DNA of 64,000 nt, taken from positions 47,136,042-47,200,041 of the forward strand of contig CM060734.1 of the NCBI GenBank assembly GCA_030704615.1, in the 5' to 3' direction. Numbering within the stretch: the stretch's first letter is position 1; every line of letters begins with the position of its first letter. The stretch comes from Takakia lepidozioides. Its lineage: Eukaryota > Streptophyta > Takakiopsida > Takakiales > Takakiaceae. Positions 22,686 through 33,862 of this stretch are shown piece by piece. A program made the translations under genes and the position numbers. A model generated the notes under the pieces. The model searched no databases. It was not told the DNA's origin and saw only the letters and a program-made list of their open reading frames with translations.

Positions 22686-24103
22686 TGCCAGTGCAATGTT
22701 CATAATGACATTTGGTACAATTCCAGCTTTGATGATATCCCCATGCACCTCTTTGCCCTTGTCCAGGGCTGCCAGGCTTGCACAAGCATTGAAAATGCAC
22801 ACAGACATGATGTGGCCGAGCATCATTCCTTCCCCATCATTTGATCATAGAACATCAAAGCCTTCATCCCACGTCCTTGTTGTGCATACCCTACAAGCAT
22901 TGCATTCCACGACACCACATCTTGTTCAGCCATAGTGTTGAAAACTCCCTTCGCATCCTCGATGCACCCACATTTTGCATACCCCGAGGGCATTGTTCAT
23001 AATGGCATTTGGTACAATTCCAGCTCTGACAATGTCACCATGGACCTCTTTGCCCTTTTCCAGAGCTGCCAGGCTTGGACACGCATTGCAGACGGAAACA
23101 GACGTGATGGGGTCGGGCTTCACCCCTTCCCATTTGCTCATAGGTCTCCAAAGCCTCCACCCCGCGCCCCTGCTGTGCATATCCTATAATTATTGCACTC
23201 CACGATACCACATTTGGCAGACTTGTCCACCAGGGCACTCTTCAGAATGACATAAGGTACAATTATTTCAGCTTTTGACAATGTCACCATGCAGCTCTTC
23301 CCCCTTTTCCAGGTCTGCCCAACACTCCCTTTGCATCCTCGACGCACCCGCATTTGGCAAACCTGTCCACCAGGGCACTATTCAGAACGTACAATTCCAG
23401 CTTTTGACAATGTCACCATGGGAGCACCATGGACCTCTTCTCCCTTTTCCAGGTCTGCCCAGCACTCCCTTTGCATCCTCTATGCACCCGCATTTTTGGC
23501 AGACCTGTCACCAAGGCACTATTCAGAATGACATGAGGTACAATTCCAGCTTTTGACAATGTCACCATGGACCTCTTCCCCCTTTCCCAGGTCTGCCCAA
23601 CACTCCCTTTGCATCAGGCCTGTCACCAGGGCACTGTTCAGAATGACATAAGGTACAATTCCAGCTTTTGACAATGTCACCATGGACCTCTTCCCCCTTT
23701 TCCAGGTCTGTCCCACACTCCTTTTGCATCAGACCTCTCACCATGGCACTTTTCAGAATGACATAAGGTACAATTCCAGCTTTTGACAATGTCACCATGG
23801 ACCTCTTCCCCCTTTTCCAGGTCTGCCCAACACTCTCTTTGCATCCTCTATGCACCCGCATTTGGCAGACCTGTCCACCAGGGCACTATTCAGAATGACA
23901 TAAGTACAATTCCAGGTTTTAACAATGTCACCATGGACCTCTTCCCCGTTTTCCAGGTCTGCCCAACACTCTCTTTGCATCCTCTATGTACCCGCATTTG
24001 GCAGACCTGTCCACCAGGGCACTATTCATAATGACATAAGTACAATTCTAGCTTTTGACAATGTCACCATGGACCTCTTCCTCCTTTTCCAAGTCTGCCC
24101 AAC
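22686..24103 (-). pseudogene. Decayed PPR sequence grading into a PPR-derived tandem array (part 1)
   Basis: The minus strand near 22,700-23,200 still reads as PLS-type PPR motifs: ACASLAALDKGKEVHGDII, VHGDIVRAGIVPNAIMNNAL, GRGVEALETYEQM. From about 23,230 to 24,103 it becomes a tandem repeat in which the end of one motif (VDRSAKCGCVEDAK) is fused to LEKGEEVHGDIVK of a later one, with the intervening 60-70 codons deleted. The landmark cttttgacaatgtcaccatgg recurs at 23,273, 23,402, 23,551, 23,666, 23,781, 23,917 and 24,053 (spacings 115-149 bp). The common spacings 115 and 136 are both 1 modulo 3, so frames rotate. It cannot encode a PPR protein. Ancestral PPR proteins bind organelle RNA. Confidence 0.88.
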
Positions 24104-27100
24104 TGACAAGCCCTAGTCGCGCGCGGCCAGGGTGACGGCATACTAGCCTAGGGGGTCGTGGCAAGTTGCGGTGTAGGTTGGGCTCAACGAACCGCCTATC
24201 CGGTTGCGGTAAGTGCAGGGGTCCGTGGCAGCTATAGATGGATCTAAACAGTCTAACTTCCTACCGGCAAAGCAAAGCTTAACAACTCCACTTCACAGGG
24301 CGATTTGCGTTTCCTAGTCCTACGTTTTGTTTATGGGTTTTCTACGTCTTTAATCGTAATTGCCTTCCAAAACTTTGTTTATTACTACTTCCTACATGCC
24401 TGGACTCTCAACACGCTTATAGCCGGGACGAACCTTCAAATCCCTTCACAAAACGAATCCCGAGCCCAGGGAGACGGGGATCATCTATCTCCCGCCCAAT
24501 GTCCCCCACTAAACCCCGAGGTGGATTAGTTTCCTACCTCCTAGGAAGGGACCGGATCCGCTTTCCCAAGTCAGTCTCCCCTGCTTAGAGCGATCCAAGT
24601 TTCAACCTCAACGGTCAGTCCATCGGGTGAATGATAACAATTCAAACCTCTAGGTAATTCCCGAGATCTAATAAACAATGGCCGTTCCTTAGCCCAAGGC
24701 CTCCCCAGCGGCCGGGTATTTGCCTTCAAATATCATTGGCGGAAGGGGGCGATACCTCTAATTAAACTCCTGTTTTTAAGTTAAGGGGGTCCGGATAAAA
24801 TCCCTTATTAAAGGCGAGTTACCCTGCTGAATAATAAAGAACAAATAATAAAAACCCTCCTACAAATGCATGAAATTCGTAGAAATAGAGAATCATCGTA
24901 GGATTCTGGAGCTAACTAAATTACCCTCAAGGTACCAGGGGAACGCCCTTCATGTCGGGAGCATTGGGGAACCGCTCTCTACTTGGGAGCGCCTCTCAAT
25001 TCATATACGAAACCAATCAATAACGCATTAGCAACTTAAACAATCACCGGGCCAGGATTAATGAAATCTGCCGCCCATCAGTTTCTCATTTGATTGTCAC
25101 CCGGGTGTGTAAACAATGATTAAACATTCAGTGGGTCCCAGGGTCCATTCCATGCGCCTCTTCCACCTACTTCCAATATAATCTGATTAATTTATGCAAG
25201 CAACCAGCCTAGAACGAAGTTGGAACATGTCATCTTCTACCTTGTGAAACCCCTACCAAGGATTCTCTCCTCCCTATCTCTAGGCTCTCTCTCTCTGCCT
25301 GTGGCATCCATCCGTGAGCCGTGCTTTCACAAGCCCCGGTATACATATCAAACTGATGGCCTCAATGGGGCCTATCCAATGGTACCAACCATTTCTTGTC
25401 CTTTGCTAAAACACGCCTTCATTCCCATGCAAGAAGAACACCATGAATAGTGCACAAGATCGGAATGGTCGGCAGAGAGGTTGGGGCATAGGGAGAAACC
25501 CCCCCTTAAAATACCCGTATCAGGAACCAACAGTCCCTGGCGGGGTCCGTCGTAATATCCAGCGGTTAAAACCGATACCCCGCGGCCAGTGTTAAGTGGC
25601 GCGGCCTGACTGGCCCGCCGCCAGCACGGGTCCAATGGGTAATAGCAGGCTCCGTCGTCTTTGTCGCTCGTGTCGTACCTGCGCGGGCCCAGCTATGGCA
25701 CCTGGTGCTGCCACGCAGTGTACCAGCAACCCGTACTTTGCTCCAGGGGTCAACTCCCCCCACGGGGGAAGGCCGCACCACCCGTGTTACATGCGCCTTT
25801 CCATGGCGATTCTAGGCAACCTCCTTGGTTGATCTCCAGCCTAGAGGCGCCTAAGGCGCATGCACTTTAGTGTTGGGCTCTACCTTTTTTGGCAGCTCTC
25901 TACAAATAGCTTAACCACTTATAAAGCTAGTTAACACTGCCTCCCATGGTCCTCTATGGCCAGGGGGCTTATGAACATAGATATAAACTTAATAATATGG
26001 AAATTTTGGCAATAGCTTCGCCGTCTCATGCAATATGGCCGTTGCCACTAAGCTAGAATGGGAAATTTGACAAGAGCTTCGCCACTTCATGCAATCTTGC
26101 CCTCTCCTTAAACATAATAATTGACATCTACCCTCACTTCCATGACGTAATTGGGTTAGATTCCTAAGGCCCTGTCTCTGGGGCTTCACACCTGTGCTCT
26201 TCACACATGCACATAGATATGCATACACATCCTCTTTGAAAGAGGGTTAGTTTTTATAGATTTCTAGCAAGCAATGTTGTAAGGTCCCTTCTTGGAACAA
26301 GCTTGAACAACAAATGAAACAAATGAATTCAAATGTCAAGATAATATGGTAAGTCACCCTCTGAAACAAGTGGTGCTTGGGATGCACTAAATCGCTTGGT
26401 AGAATGGTACTCAAATCTGGTCCTCCTCCATCACTCCTACTCGTCCTCAAGTCTCTCACTTCATGGAGCGCTTCCTCTACTTTTTGCCTCAAATGGCCAC
26501 AAGGCCTTGAGCTAGGACTATCTTGTTCTCACTATGTTTGCTTCTACTACTAGAGAGCCACAAGCTCAACCCTCTAGGATCTAGCTCCCTCAAGCTCAAA
26601 ACTAACTACACAAGCAAGAGGCCAAAACAAAGAAATGAGACTAGATGAAGAACAAGAGGAGCCTGCTCTTCTTTTATTGTGTTTATGGCCTCTTAAACTA
26701 GTGAAAGATAGTCTTAAACTATTATTTCCTACATGAGTCTATAATTTAAAAACGATAGAACGCCATAAAATAATAACCATTGATGGAAAACCTTGGTGTT
26801 AATGATAAATCTGGTTTTTCATCCATCCAATGGATGACCAGTCGGCGCTAGGTTGTCTTCTCATCCATCCAGCTTGCAGGTCGAATTTCCAGTTTTCATC
26901 CATTGGATGAACTAGAATTCCATTTAATCGTCTTTCGCAACTGCCTCCGGCTTGATAATTTGATGTCATCTTTCATCACCTCCAAAAATCCCCAAACTGG
27001 GTGAAAAATTATAATTAAATGCCCCGTAGCTGCCTGTAAAACCTCAAGGGAATCGAGGAGGAAAAGCCACCCCTTTGGTTGGTTTCCATGGTTTTGCCAT

Positions 27101-27672
27101 ATAGGCAGTCTGCCGCTTCCTGGCAGTAAAAATACTGGTGGTGCCCCCAGGGGGTCTTTGGCCCTGCCACTGGGTCACAGATCTTATGGAGTTCCCTCCT
27201 ACATACTTTGCATCGCTAAGGAGTTCAAAACTTCGCCGGGAAGCTCCTTCACCCGTCGTTTGCTCCGATGCAGCACTTGCTTTGTCGCGATATTTCATCG
27301 TTATACATATTGTTTCCTCCAATTGCCAAGACTCCTCGTCGCGTGCTCCTACTGGACTTGAAAGGCGGGAGAATAGAGAGATCGCAATCCGGGACTGGAA
27401 CAGTCGTCAAGTATTGTTTCGAACAGGTGCACGTTGTCGTTACTAGTATCGAATTGGCAGCCTAACTCGCTGTCGATGCAGCTCCCTACGGTCATTTTGA
27501 CGCCAGAGCTCCTCCATGGTCATCTCAGACATAATCTAAATTCCTACGTGCTTTACCAGCAATTCCCAGATAACTCGCAAACAACCCTGCTTTGGCAGTA
27601 CAATGCCTAAATTGTCTGCCTTAAGATCATAAACGATCTGAAAAGAAATTTGTACCAATATATACATCTACA
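24104..27672 (-). mobile_element. 3.57-kb TG...CA insertion in the PPR array (repeat family X, copy A)
   Basis: The array is interrupted after ccaac (24,099-24,103) and resumes with ccaac (27,673-27,677), a 5-bp target-site duplication. The insert reads TGACAAG...CATCTACA on the plus strand, so it has TG/CA ends like an LTR. The minus-strand end (TGTAGATG...) is shared with copy B at 53,132. A candidate TATA box (caataaaag, about 26,675 on the minus strand) also has a counterpart in copy B. No flanking direct repeat was found inside it, so it may be a very long solo LTR or a non-autonomous element. 24.1-25.9 kb is GC-rich and has no recognisable coding content. Confidence 0.7.
26990..27610 (-). 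pseudogene. Gag-like decayed coding stretch in family X copy A
   Basis: On the minus strand, SYLGIAGKARR is followed by MSEMTMEELWRQND and further on by MKYRDKAS...SVTQWQGQRPPGGT. Copy B has the same order (SYLGIVGTTLRN, MKYRKTAE, SVSQWQSQRSQGAP). A Met-Thr-Met-Glu-Glu-Leu start followed by a polar stretch resembles the beginning of plant gypsy Gag proteins, but there is no zinc knuckle. Function is not established. Stops and frameshifts occur in both copies. Confidence 0.4.
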
Positions 27673-27677
27673 CCAAC

Positions 27678-28920
27678 ACTCTTTTTGCATCCTCGATGCA
27701 CCTGCATTTGGCAGACCTGTCACTAGGGCACTATTCAGAATGAGATAAGGTACAATTCCAGCTTTTGACAATGTCACCATGGACCTCTTCTCCATTTCCC
27801 AGGTCTGTCCAACACTCCCTTTGCGTCAGACTTGTCACCCGGGCACTGTTCAGAATGACATAAGGTACAATTCCAGCTTTTGACAATGTCACCATGGACC
27901 TCTTCCCCCTTTTCCAGGTCTGCCCCACACTCCCTTTGCATCCTCTACGCACCCGCATTTCGCAGATCTGTCCACCAGGTTCTTGTTCAGAATGACATAA
28001 GGTACAATTCCAGGTTTTGACAATGTCACCATGGACCTCTTCCCCCTTTTCCAGGTCTGCCCAACACTCTCTTTGCATCGTCTATGCACACGCATTTGGC
28101 AGACCTGTCCACCAGGGCACTATTCAGAATGACATAAGTACAATTCTAGCTTTTGACAATGTCACCATGGACCTCTTCCCCCTTGTCCAAGTCTGACCCA
28201 CACTCCCTTTGCATCCTCTACGCACCCGCATTTGGCAGACCTGTCCACCAGGACACTGTTCAGAATGACATAAGGCACAATTCCAGCTTTTGACACTATC
28301 ACCTCTTCCCCCTTGTCCAAGTCTGCCCCACACTCCCTTTGCATCCTCTACGCACCCGCATTTGGCAGACCTGTCCGCCAAGGCACTGTTCAGAATGTCA
28401 TAAGGTACAATTCCAGCTTTTGACAATGTCACCATGGACCTCTTCCCCCTTTTCCAGGTCTGCCCCACACTCCCTTTGCATCCTCTATGCACCCGTATTT
28501 TACAGACCTGTCCACCAGGGCACTGTTCAGAATGAAGCACCTCTTCCCCCTTTTCCAGGCCTGCCCCACACTCCCTTTGCATCCTCTACACACCCGCATT
28601 TGGCAAACCTGTCCACCAGGGCACTGTTCAGAATGAAGCACCTCTTCCCCCTTTTCCAGGCCTACCCCACACTCCCTTTGCATCCTCTACACACCCGCAT
28701 TTGGCAAACCTGTCCACCAGGGCACTGTTCAGAATGTCTAAGGTACAATTCCAGCTTTTGACAATGTCACCATGGACCTTTTCCCCCTTTTCCATATTGT
28801 TGAACACTGCCTTTGCATCCTCCACATTTGACATACATGTCCACCAGGGCAGTCTTCGGAATGACACATGATACAATTCCAGCTTTCATGATTCACCATG
28901 GACCTCTTTCCCCTTTTCCA
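27678..28920 (-). repeat. PPR-derived tandem array (part 2)
   Basis: Continuation of the 23.2-24.1 kb array after the insertion. The cttttgacaatgtcacc landmark lies at 27,763, 27,878, 28,015, 28,151, 28,288, 28,418 and 28,756, with two shortened units near 28,530 and 28,637. Spacings are again 115 or about 136 bp, differing by a 21-bp block (acccgcatttggcagacctg and similar). On the minus strand frames rotate between CKGSVGQTWKRGKRSMVTLSK and LEKGEEVHGDIVKSWNCTL. The array ends at ccccttttccag (28,920), where the methyltransferase element begins. Confidence 0.88.
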
Positions 28921-28999
28921 GAAAGAGGCTCTACAGACTTTAAACCAAGGAGCATTTCAACAGATTCAGATATGTATGTCTGTCTCTTGCTTAAGTGCA

Positions 29000-29960
29000 T
29001 CAAGATGAAAGGTCTGGAAGCTAGATGTCGGCGTGATGCCTTTGATAGAGCTGGCACAGCTGTAGTGCCCATGGTAAATCCCATTGCCCGCTCTCACTCA
29101 TCTGCATTGGGCTCCACCAATTGCTGTAGCACACTGTCCCAAATCAGCCCAGGACCATTGTCTCGAAAAGCATGAGACGAGGGAAAGCTCATGAGCGTAG
29201 GCAAGGCCGCATGTGGCTGCCCCACTCGATTTACCACTGCTAGAGGTGGACGGTCATCATGTCGCACCCTCTGTGGTTGCCTCCCTTGGTCCAAAATGCC
29301 CTCAGCTGTGAAATTGGGTGGCCGTTGAATAGAATCGTATGCTCTCTTGAGCAGCTCTGGTGTTGCAAGATTAGTCCACCACAATCGAGGTCAATGCGCT
29401 CGTGATCCCACCGCTGCTGCATCCAATAGCACCGCCGATCCAATCCAAGACCGCACCTGATGCACACTGGCCATCACCCTGGCCCGAGAGTCCCCCATAA
29501 GAGGAACATTCTCCAAGATATAGGCTAGAGGTTGCACTTGCCTTGTCTGCAAGTCACGCAACACTCTCAATATCTCCCAAAACAAATGCGATCGTGCATC
29601 ATGCAAGCCGTTCCCATGACCTGCGGGAGATGTGTCCTTGGCAAGGCCATCCAGCTATCACCAAGTCAATGGCACCATGCCGGTCCAAATCATCCGCCCC
29701 CAACAAGGTAATGTTTGCTGGCAAGGCCTTTTGATACCCTTGAATTGTTGAGAGAGGCAACAACTCAGGGTACCGGTGTGTGAGCAAGGCGATGTGGCGC
29801 ATAGAAATACGCCGAGCTATCTTATCCTTCTCCACATATAAGTACTTGCGTACTTTAATCCCTGTACTCATGCCTCCAAACAGGTCTAGCAAACAAATCC
29901 CTGAGTCAGGTGGTTGCCAAGTAATGGGCACTGTATCCAAAGGAGCTAACTGAGGAAGTC
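29000..29960 (-). pseudogene. C5 cytosine DNA methyltransferase domain carried by the retroelement
   Basis: Transfers methyl from S-adenosylmethionine to C5 of cytosine. Motif I SAM loop is LLDLFGGMSTG (about 29,892-29,860); the next acidic residue region is YLYVEKDKIARR; IDLVIAGWPCQGH at about 29,670-29,630 is motif IV with the catalytic PCQ cysteine. A one-base frame change follows, then HDARSHLFWEILRVLRDLQ, motif VI YILENVP (about 29,520-29,500), and motif VIII HRPRLWWTNL (about 29,390-29,360). The C-terminal part (ERAMGFTMGTTAVPALSKASRR, about 29,100-29,035) corresponds to motifs IX-X. A stop at about 29,094 also interrupts it. The order of motifs is canonical. It follows the retropepsin directly, with no RT between, so it was probably part of the element polyprotein. 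The present copy is broken. Confidence 0.85.
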
Positions 29961-30278
29961 CAGGTGATGTCACTGAACTCCCCTCACTCACCAATGGATA
30001 TGCCTCCTGCCATGCTTGGTGCACACACTCGCCTGCTATTCGATGCAAATTCCTAACTGTAACCCACAGTGGAATATGAACATACACATGAGGAAACAAA
30101 TCAGCCTTGTATGCCAATTGTTTGTCCTCATCATGTTCCTATGATCCACCGCTACATTCCCATAAAACCGCACTGGGAGCAGTGCACGTCGACCATCCCC
30201 TGATTGCCATTCCAGCCTGTAGGATGCCGTTTCCTCCCAAAAATCCAAAGTAAATCCCATCGGGTATAATACAGCCCC
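29961..30278 (-). pseudogene. End of retropepsin-like domain and linker to the methyltransferase
   Basis: Immediately after the gypsy insertion the minus-strand frame resumes as GAVLYPMGFTLDFWEETASYR, which completes the protease peptide ending YDVLVGGA at 37,226. A one-base frame change near 30,130 leads into DKQLAYKADLFPHVYVHIPLW and a Pro-rich linker up to the methyltransferase at about 29,895. This junction shows that protease and methyltransferase were contiguous before the gypsy element arrived. Confidence 0.75.
30274..30278. repeat. Left 5-bp target-site duplication of gypsy copy 2
   Basis: gcccc, repeated at 37,226-37,230. Confidence 0.95.
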
Positions 30279-30999
30279 TGTCGCGGCCCTTTGCCTTGAG
30301 AGCAGGGGGTCGGGACACATGAGGGGCTGCCCTGTGGTGGGGCAGCGGCAGCGATAGGTATGGGGGGCTGAAGCACCCTTGAGTGCCCAAGGCACCCAAG
30401 GAGGCGGAGGCGCTCACTAGGTGGAGCCCCGCACACCGGGTTGCGGTGGAGGTGGCCACAAGGGGTGGTGGTAGCTTAGTGGGACTTAGTGGGGGGTGGC
30501 ATAGGACTCACCATGGGGTGGAGACCTCGAGGTGGGAGTCGTGGGGAGTCTTGGGACTCATCACGGTCCATTGGGGCCGCGTGGAGTGGGCCAAGACTCA
30601 CCGCGACTCACCACCGGGAGTCGAGGGTTTTCGTGGTGGTTCGCCATAAAATGGCATGGCTGGTTATGAAACCCCCGCGGACAGCTACAGAAGTATATAT
30701 AGGGAGTAGTAACCCCGAGAACGGTGCAAGCCCGTTGGTGACCAAAAACTAGTGAGTAAGCGAGCGAGCCGGAAAGCGACCAAAGAGTGGGGAGCTGTTC
30801 CGGACTGCCATCTACCAAAGGGAATTCTCCTAGTCCCAAATAGGTGGAGGGTTTAGAGGGAAGCGGAAGGGGACCGTTATGTCCCGGTGAGCAGCCGAAA
30901 CTCCAAGTTGGCCCGGCGGCCAGGTTGGGAGTCAGGCGCGCGCATCAAAGCGAGTAACTATGACTTGAAGGGGAGTTTACCGAACTGAGGTGTGCGACA
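30279..30999 (+). repeat. 5' LTR of gypsy copy 2
   Basis: 721 bp, TG...CA ends. A TATA box (tatatata, 30,694-30,701) follows cagctacagaag, giving a likely transcript start 25-35 bp further. Confidence 0.95.
30694..30701 (+). promoter_or_regulatory. TATA box in the 5' LTR
   Basis: tatatata in the agtatatatagggag context, conserved in the LTRs at 21,958, 36,505 and 59,418. Confidence 0.7.
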
Positions 31000-31001
31000 C
31001 T

Positions 31002-31013
31002 TGGTATCAGAGC
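31002..31013 (+). other. Primer-binding site, initiator-Met tRNA
   Basis: tggtatcagagc lies two bases after the 5' LTR and is complementary to the 3' end of plant initiator methionine tRNA, the usual primer of plant gypsy and copia elements. Confidence 0.95.
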
Positions 31014-31054
31014 TTAGAGTTCAGTACGCGATCGTCCTTGGGATTGGCCTCATC

Positions 31055-32200
31055 ATGGGTCGGGCAAGCCGAAGCGAAAGCGGAACGGCCCAAAAGATGA
31101 TGATCCCGGTGAGCCCGATGGGGGCGACGTGTCACCGAGGCGGCCGTTTGAGGAAGCGATTAATGTTTCCGAAAACGAGGCCGCTCAGGAGCGGGAGGAA
31201 TCCGAGGAGTCGGAGCCCGAGGAATCTTTGAGAGCTCCGACAAACCAAGAGATGCCTCCCATGCCGGCAGCCTTTTGGGAAGGGTTGTTGGCGCAGTTTG
31301 GCGGGACGTTGAAAGACGTGTTGAAGGCGGCTAATGCCACTCCACCAAGGCAAAGTTAAGGTGAAGCCTAAGGAACCCGGCACCTTCGAGGGCGTTCGAA
31401 ACCGGAAGGCACTCAACACCTGGCTCCTGGAGCTAGAGCAGTACTTCCGGCGGCCAAGTTGAGTGACGAGGATCGGGTGAAGTGGCTCCCACCTATTTTG
31501 AGGGCTATGCTCAACAATGGTGGCAGAAACGCCTTCACGACCGAAGCCCAAGCCCGGAAACCTTGAACTGGAGTGAGTTCAAGGCATTGATGAAGAGACC
31601 GTTTGTGCCCCTCAACGCATCCTGGTTGCCCGCGGACAAGATGAGGAATTTGAAGCAAACAGATGACAGTATTCGGGGGTATGTCCAGGCTTTCAATGTG
31701 CTGTTGCTCGAAGTCGCGGACATGGCAGAACCAGAAATGGTCTTCAACTTTGTGGCGGGACTGGCCCCATGGGCTAGGCGGAAGTTGGAGGAGAAGCCAC
31801 CCAAGACTTTGAACGAGGCAATTGAGAGAGCTGAATGTTTCTCGGATGTCCCTAGGGGTGAGAGACAAGGCCGTACGGAGCTGAACCACAAGAAGACCCG
31901 GCGGGAAGGTGACTCCTCCCGACCGGAAAAGAAGTGGGATAGGCCACGCGGCGAAAATGGCACGTGGAAATCGAAGGGAGGCCTTCACACGTCAAGGCGG
32001 CACCCGGTGCTTCGAAAGGAAAAGCGGGGGGAGCGACTTATGGCGGACAGAAGGCGACCTTTGATGGAGTGTGTTTCAATTGCGGGGAGCCCGGGCACAT
32101 GGCCAAGAAGTGCACGAAGCCCCGGCAATTGAACATGACTCGGGCGACCACGGAGCTGTCGGAAGATACCATCAGTCGCTTGGTGGAAGCGGTGGTCGCC
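31055..32200 (+). pseudogene. Gypsy copy 2 gag with zinc knuckle
   Basis: The start at 31,055 (MGRASRSESG) is followed after a frame change by an acidic stretch (EREESEESEPEES) and AFWEGLLAQF. The capsid-like part carries YFEGYAQQWWQKRL and WSEFKALMKRPFVP (31,482-31,960), and the nucleocapsid knuckle CFNCGEPGHMAKKC (about 32,072-32,113) is a CX2CX4HX4C. It would assemble the particle and bind element RNA. At least three frame changes break it. Confidence 0.85.
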
Positions 32201-32737
32201 AGGACTTGCAAGGTAGGCAAATTTTCTTGTGAGTTGTATCAGGAAACTGGCGCCTTACGAAAAGGGAGTCAGTTATTGTTCGTGGATGGGATAATATCCG
32301 GAACTAATGTGTCGTTGTTGGTGGACACAGGAGCGTCGCACTCCTTCATGACGCCGGCGGCGGCGCGAAAGTTGGGACTCCCGACAAGTGACGTGGGGGC
32401 CTCTATTGAGGTGCGCTCTGCCAAAGGAGAACCTCAGTTGGCGACAAGGTTGGCGTTTGATGTTCCTTCAACTGGGGAGTTGGGAGGGACGTGAGAACTT
32501 CACATCTGCGAGATCGATGGAGTGGATCTCATTTTGGGAATGACCTTTTTGAGCAAATCCGGAGCGGTCATAGATGGCCGCAAGAGAGTAGTCACGCTGC
32601 CATGTGGGAATGGTGGCGAGGTTTTACGAGTGTCGGAAACGCCCAAATCCGTGGGAGGGCGAATAAACCTTCTGTCAGCAAAGGAGTGGGCCGTGGAGGA
32701 GGACACACGAGTCCCAGTTTTTGCTTTACATTAGAGA
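32201..32737 (+). pseudogene. Gypsy copy 2 aspartic protease
   Basis: Active-site loop LLVDTGASHSF (about 32,311-32,345) and, in the next frame, the second conserved strand VDLILGMTFL (about 32,520-32,550) define a retropepsin that would cleave the polyprotein. A stop at 32,492 separates the two. Confidence 0.85.
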
Positions 32738-32788
32738 AGTGAAAGGAGAAGGCGATGGGAGCCGAGCCCAGATTGGATCAAGGGGATT

Positions 32789-33862
32789 TTGGAGAAATAC
32801 CAGGATGTGATGCCGGAGGATTTACCAAGCGGCTTGCCACCGCGAAGAGGAGTTGACCACAAAATTGAGGTGATACCGGGATCGGAACCGCCTGCCAAGG
32901 CGCCCTACCGGTTGAGCCACAAAGAGTTGGTCGAGCTGAAGACTCAGCTCAAAGATCTAATGTCAAAGGGGTACATCCGGCCGAGTAAGTCACCTTACGG
33001 AGCCCCGGTGCTATTTGCAGACAAGAAGGATGGGACGCTGCGGATGTGTGTCGATTACAGGGCTCTGAATAAGGTGACTATCAAAAACCGGTACCCTTTG
33101 CCAAGGATCGACGACCTTTTCGATCGGTTGGCAGGAGCGAAGTATTTCAGCCGGATCGACTTGCGCTCCGGCTATCACCAAATTCGGGTGGCGGAAGGAG
33201 ATGAGGAGAAGACCGCGTGCAGGACAAGGTATGGTTCATATGAGTTCTTGGTGATGCCTTTTGGGCTCACCAATGCACCAGCGACATTTAGCACGCTGAT
33301 GAACAGCCTTTTCCAGGAGTGGTTGGATGACTTTGTGATCGTGTACATCGACGACATCTTGGTGTACTCGAAAACAAAGGAGGAGCACCTGGAGCACCTC
33401 AAAAGGGTGTTCCAAAAATTGCGAGAAGGGAAGCTGTATGCCAAAGCTTCAAAGTGCGAATTCGGGGTCACAAAAGTGGAGTTCTTGGGGCACGTGATTA
33501 CACAGGATGGGATCAAAATGGATGACAGAAAGGTGAGGGCGATCTTGGACTGGGAGCCTCCGACTTCGGTCCCGGGAGTGCGATCCTTCCTAGGACTCGC
33601 CTCCTACCGGAAGTATGTGAGAAATTTCGCCAAGATCGCGGGGCCGCTGTCGGACCTTCTGTGTAAATCCAAAGTCTGGGTATGGAACACATTTTGTGGC
33701 CAAGCTTTTGCTGAATTGAAGCAGCGGATGACGGAAGCTCCAGTCTTAAAAATCCCGGAGTTCGATCGTCCGTTTGAGATTCATACAGATGCATCGGACT
33801 TCGCAATGGGGGTGTACTTATGCAAGATGGACGTCCAGTGGCTTACGAAAGTAAGAAACTGA
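32789..33862 (+). pseudogene. Gypsy copy 2 reverse transcriptase and start of RNase H
   Basis: Open for 357 codons. RT motifs: [55 protein letters not shown] (first catalytic Asp), [15 protein letters not shown] and [10 protein letters not shown] (YIDD, catalytic pair). These are followed by [10 protein letters not shown], the connection, and [10 protein letters not shown] (first catalytic Asp of RNase H). The frame is then lost at about 33,810. The best-preserved polymerase in this element. Confidence 0.92.

Noticed and set aside
23275-24031. Plus-strand frames rich in Pro/Ser/Phe (MTMSPWTSSPFSRSAQHS...)
   Set aside because: They are the antisense of the PPR-derived tandem array and repeat with it.
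27678-28920. CRISPR-like regular array
   Set aside because: Repeat and spacer are not distinguishable, the whole unit is conserved, the DNA is nuclear plant DNA and the unit derives from PPR motifs.
30383-30752. Gly-rich open frames in LTRs (also 36,706-36,978 and 59,764-60,198)
   Set aside because: LTR sequence; no protein family, and frames differ between LTR copies.
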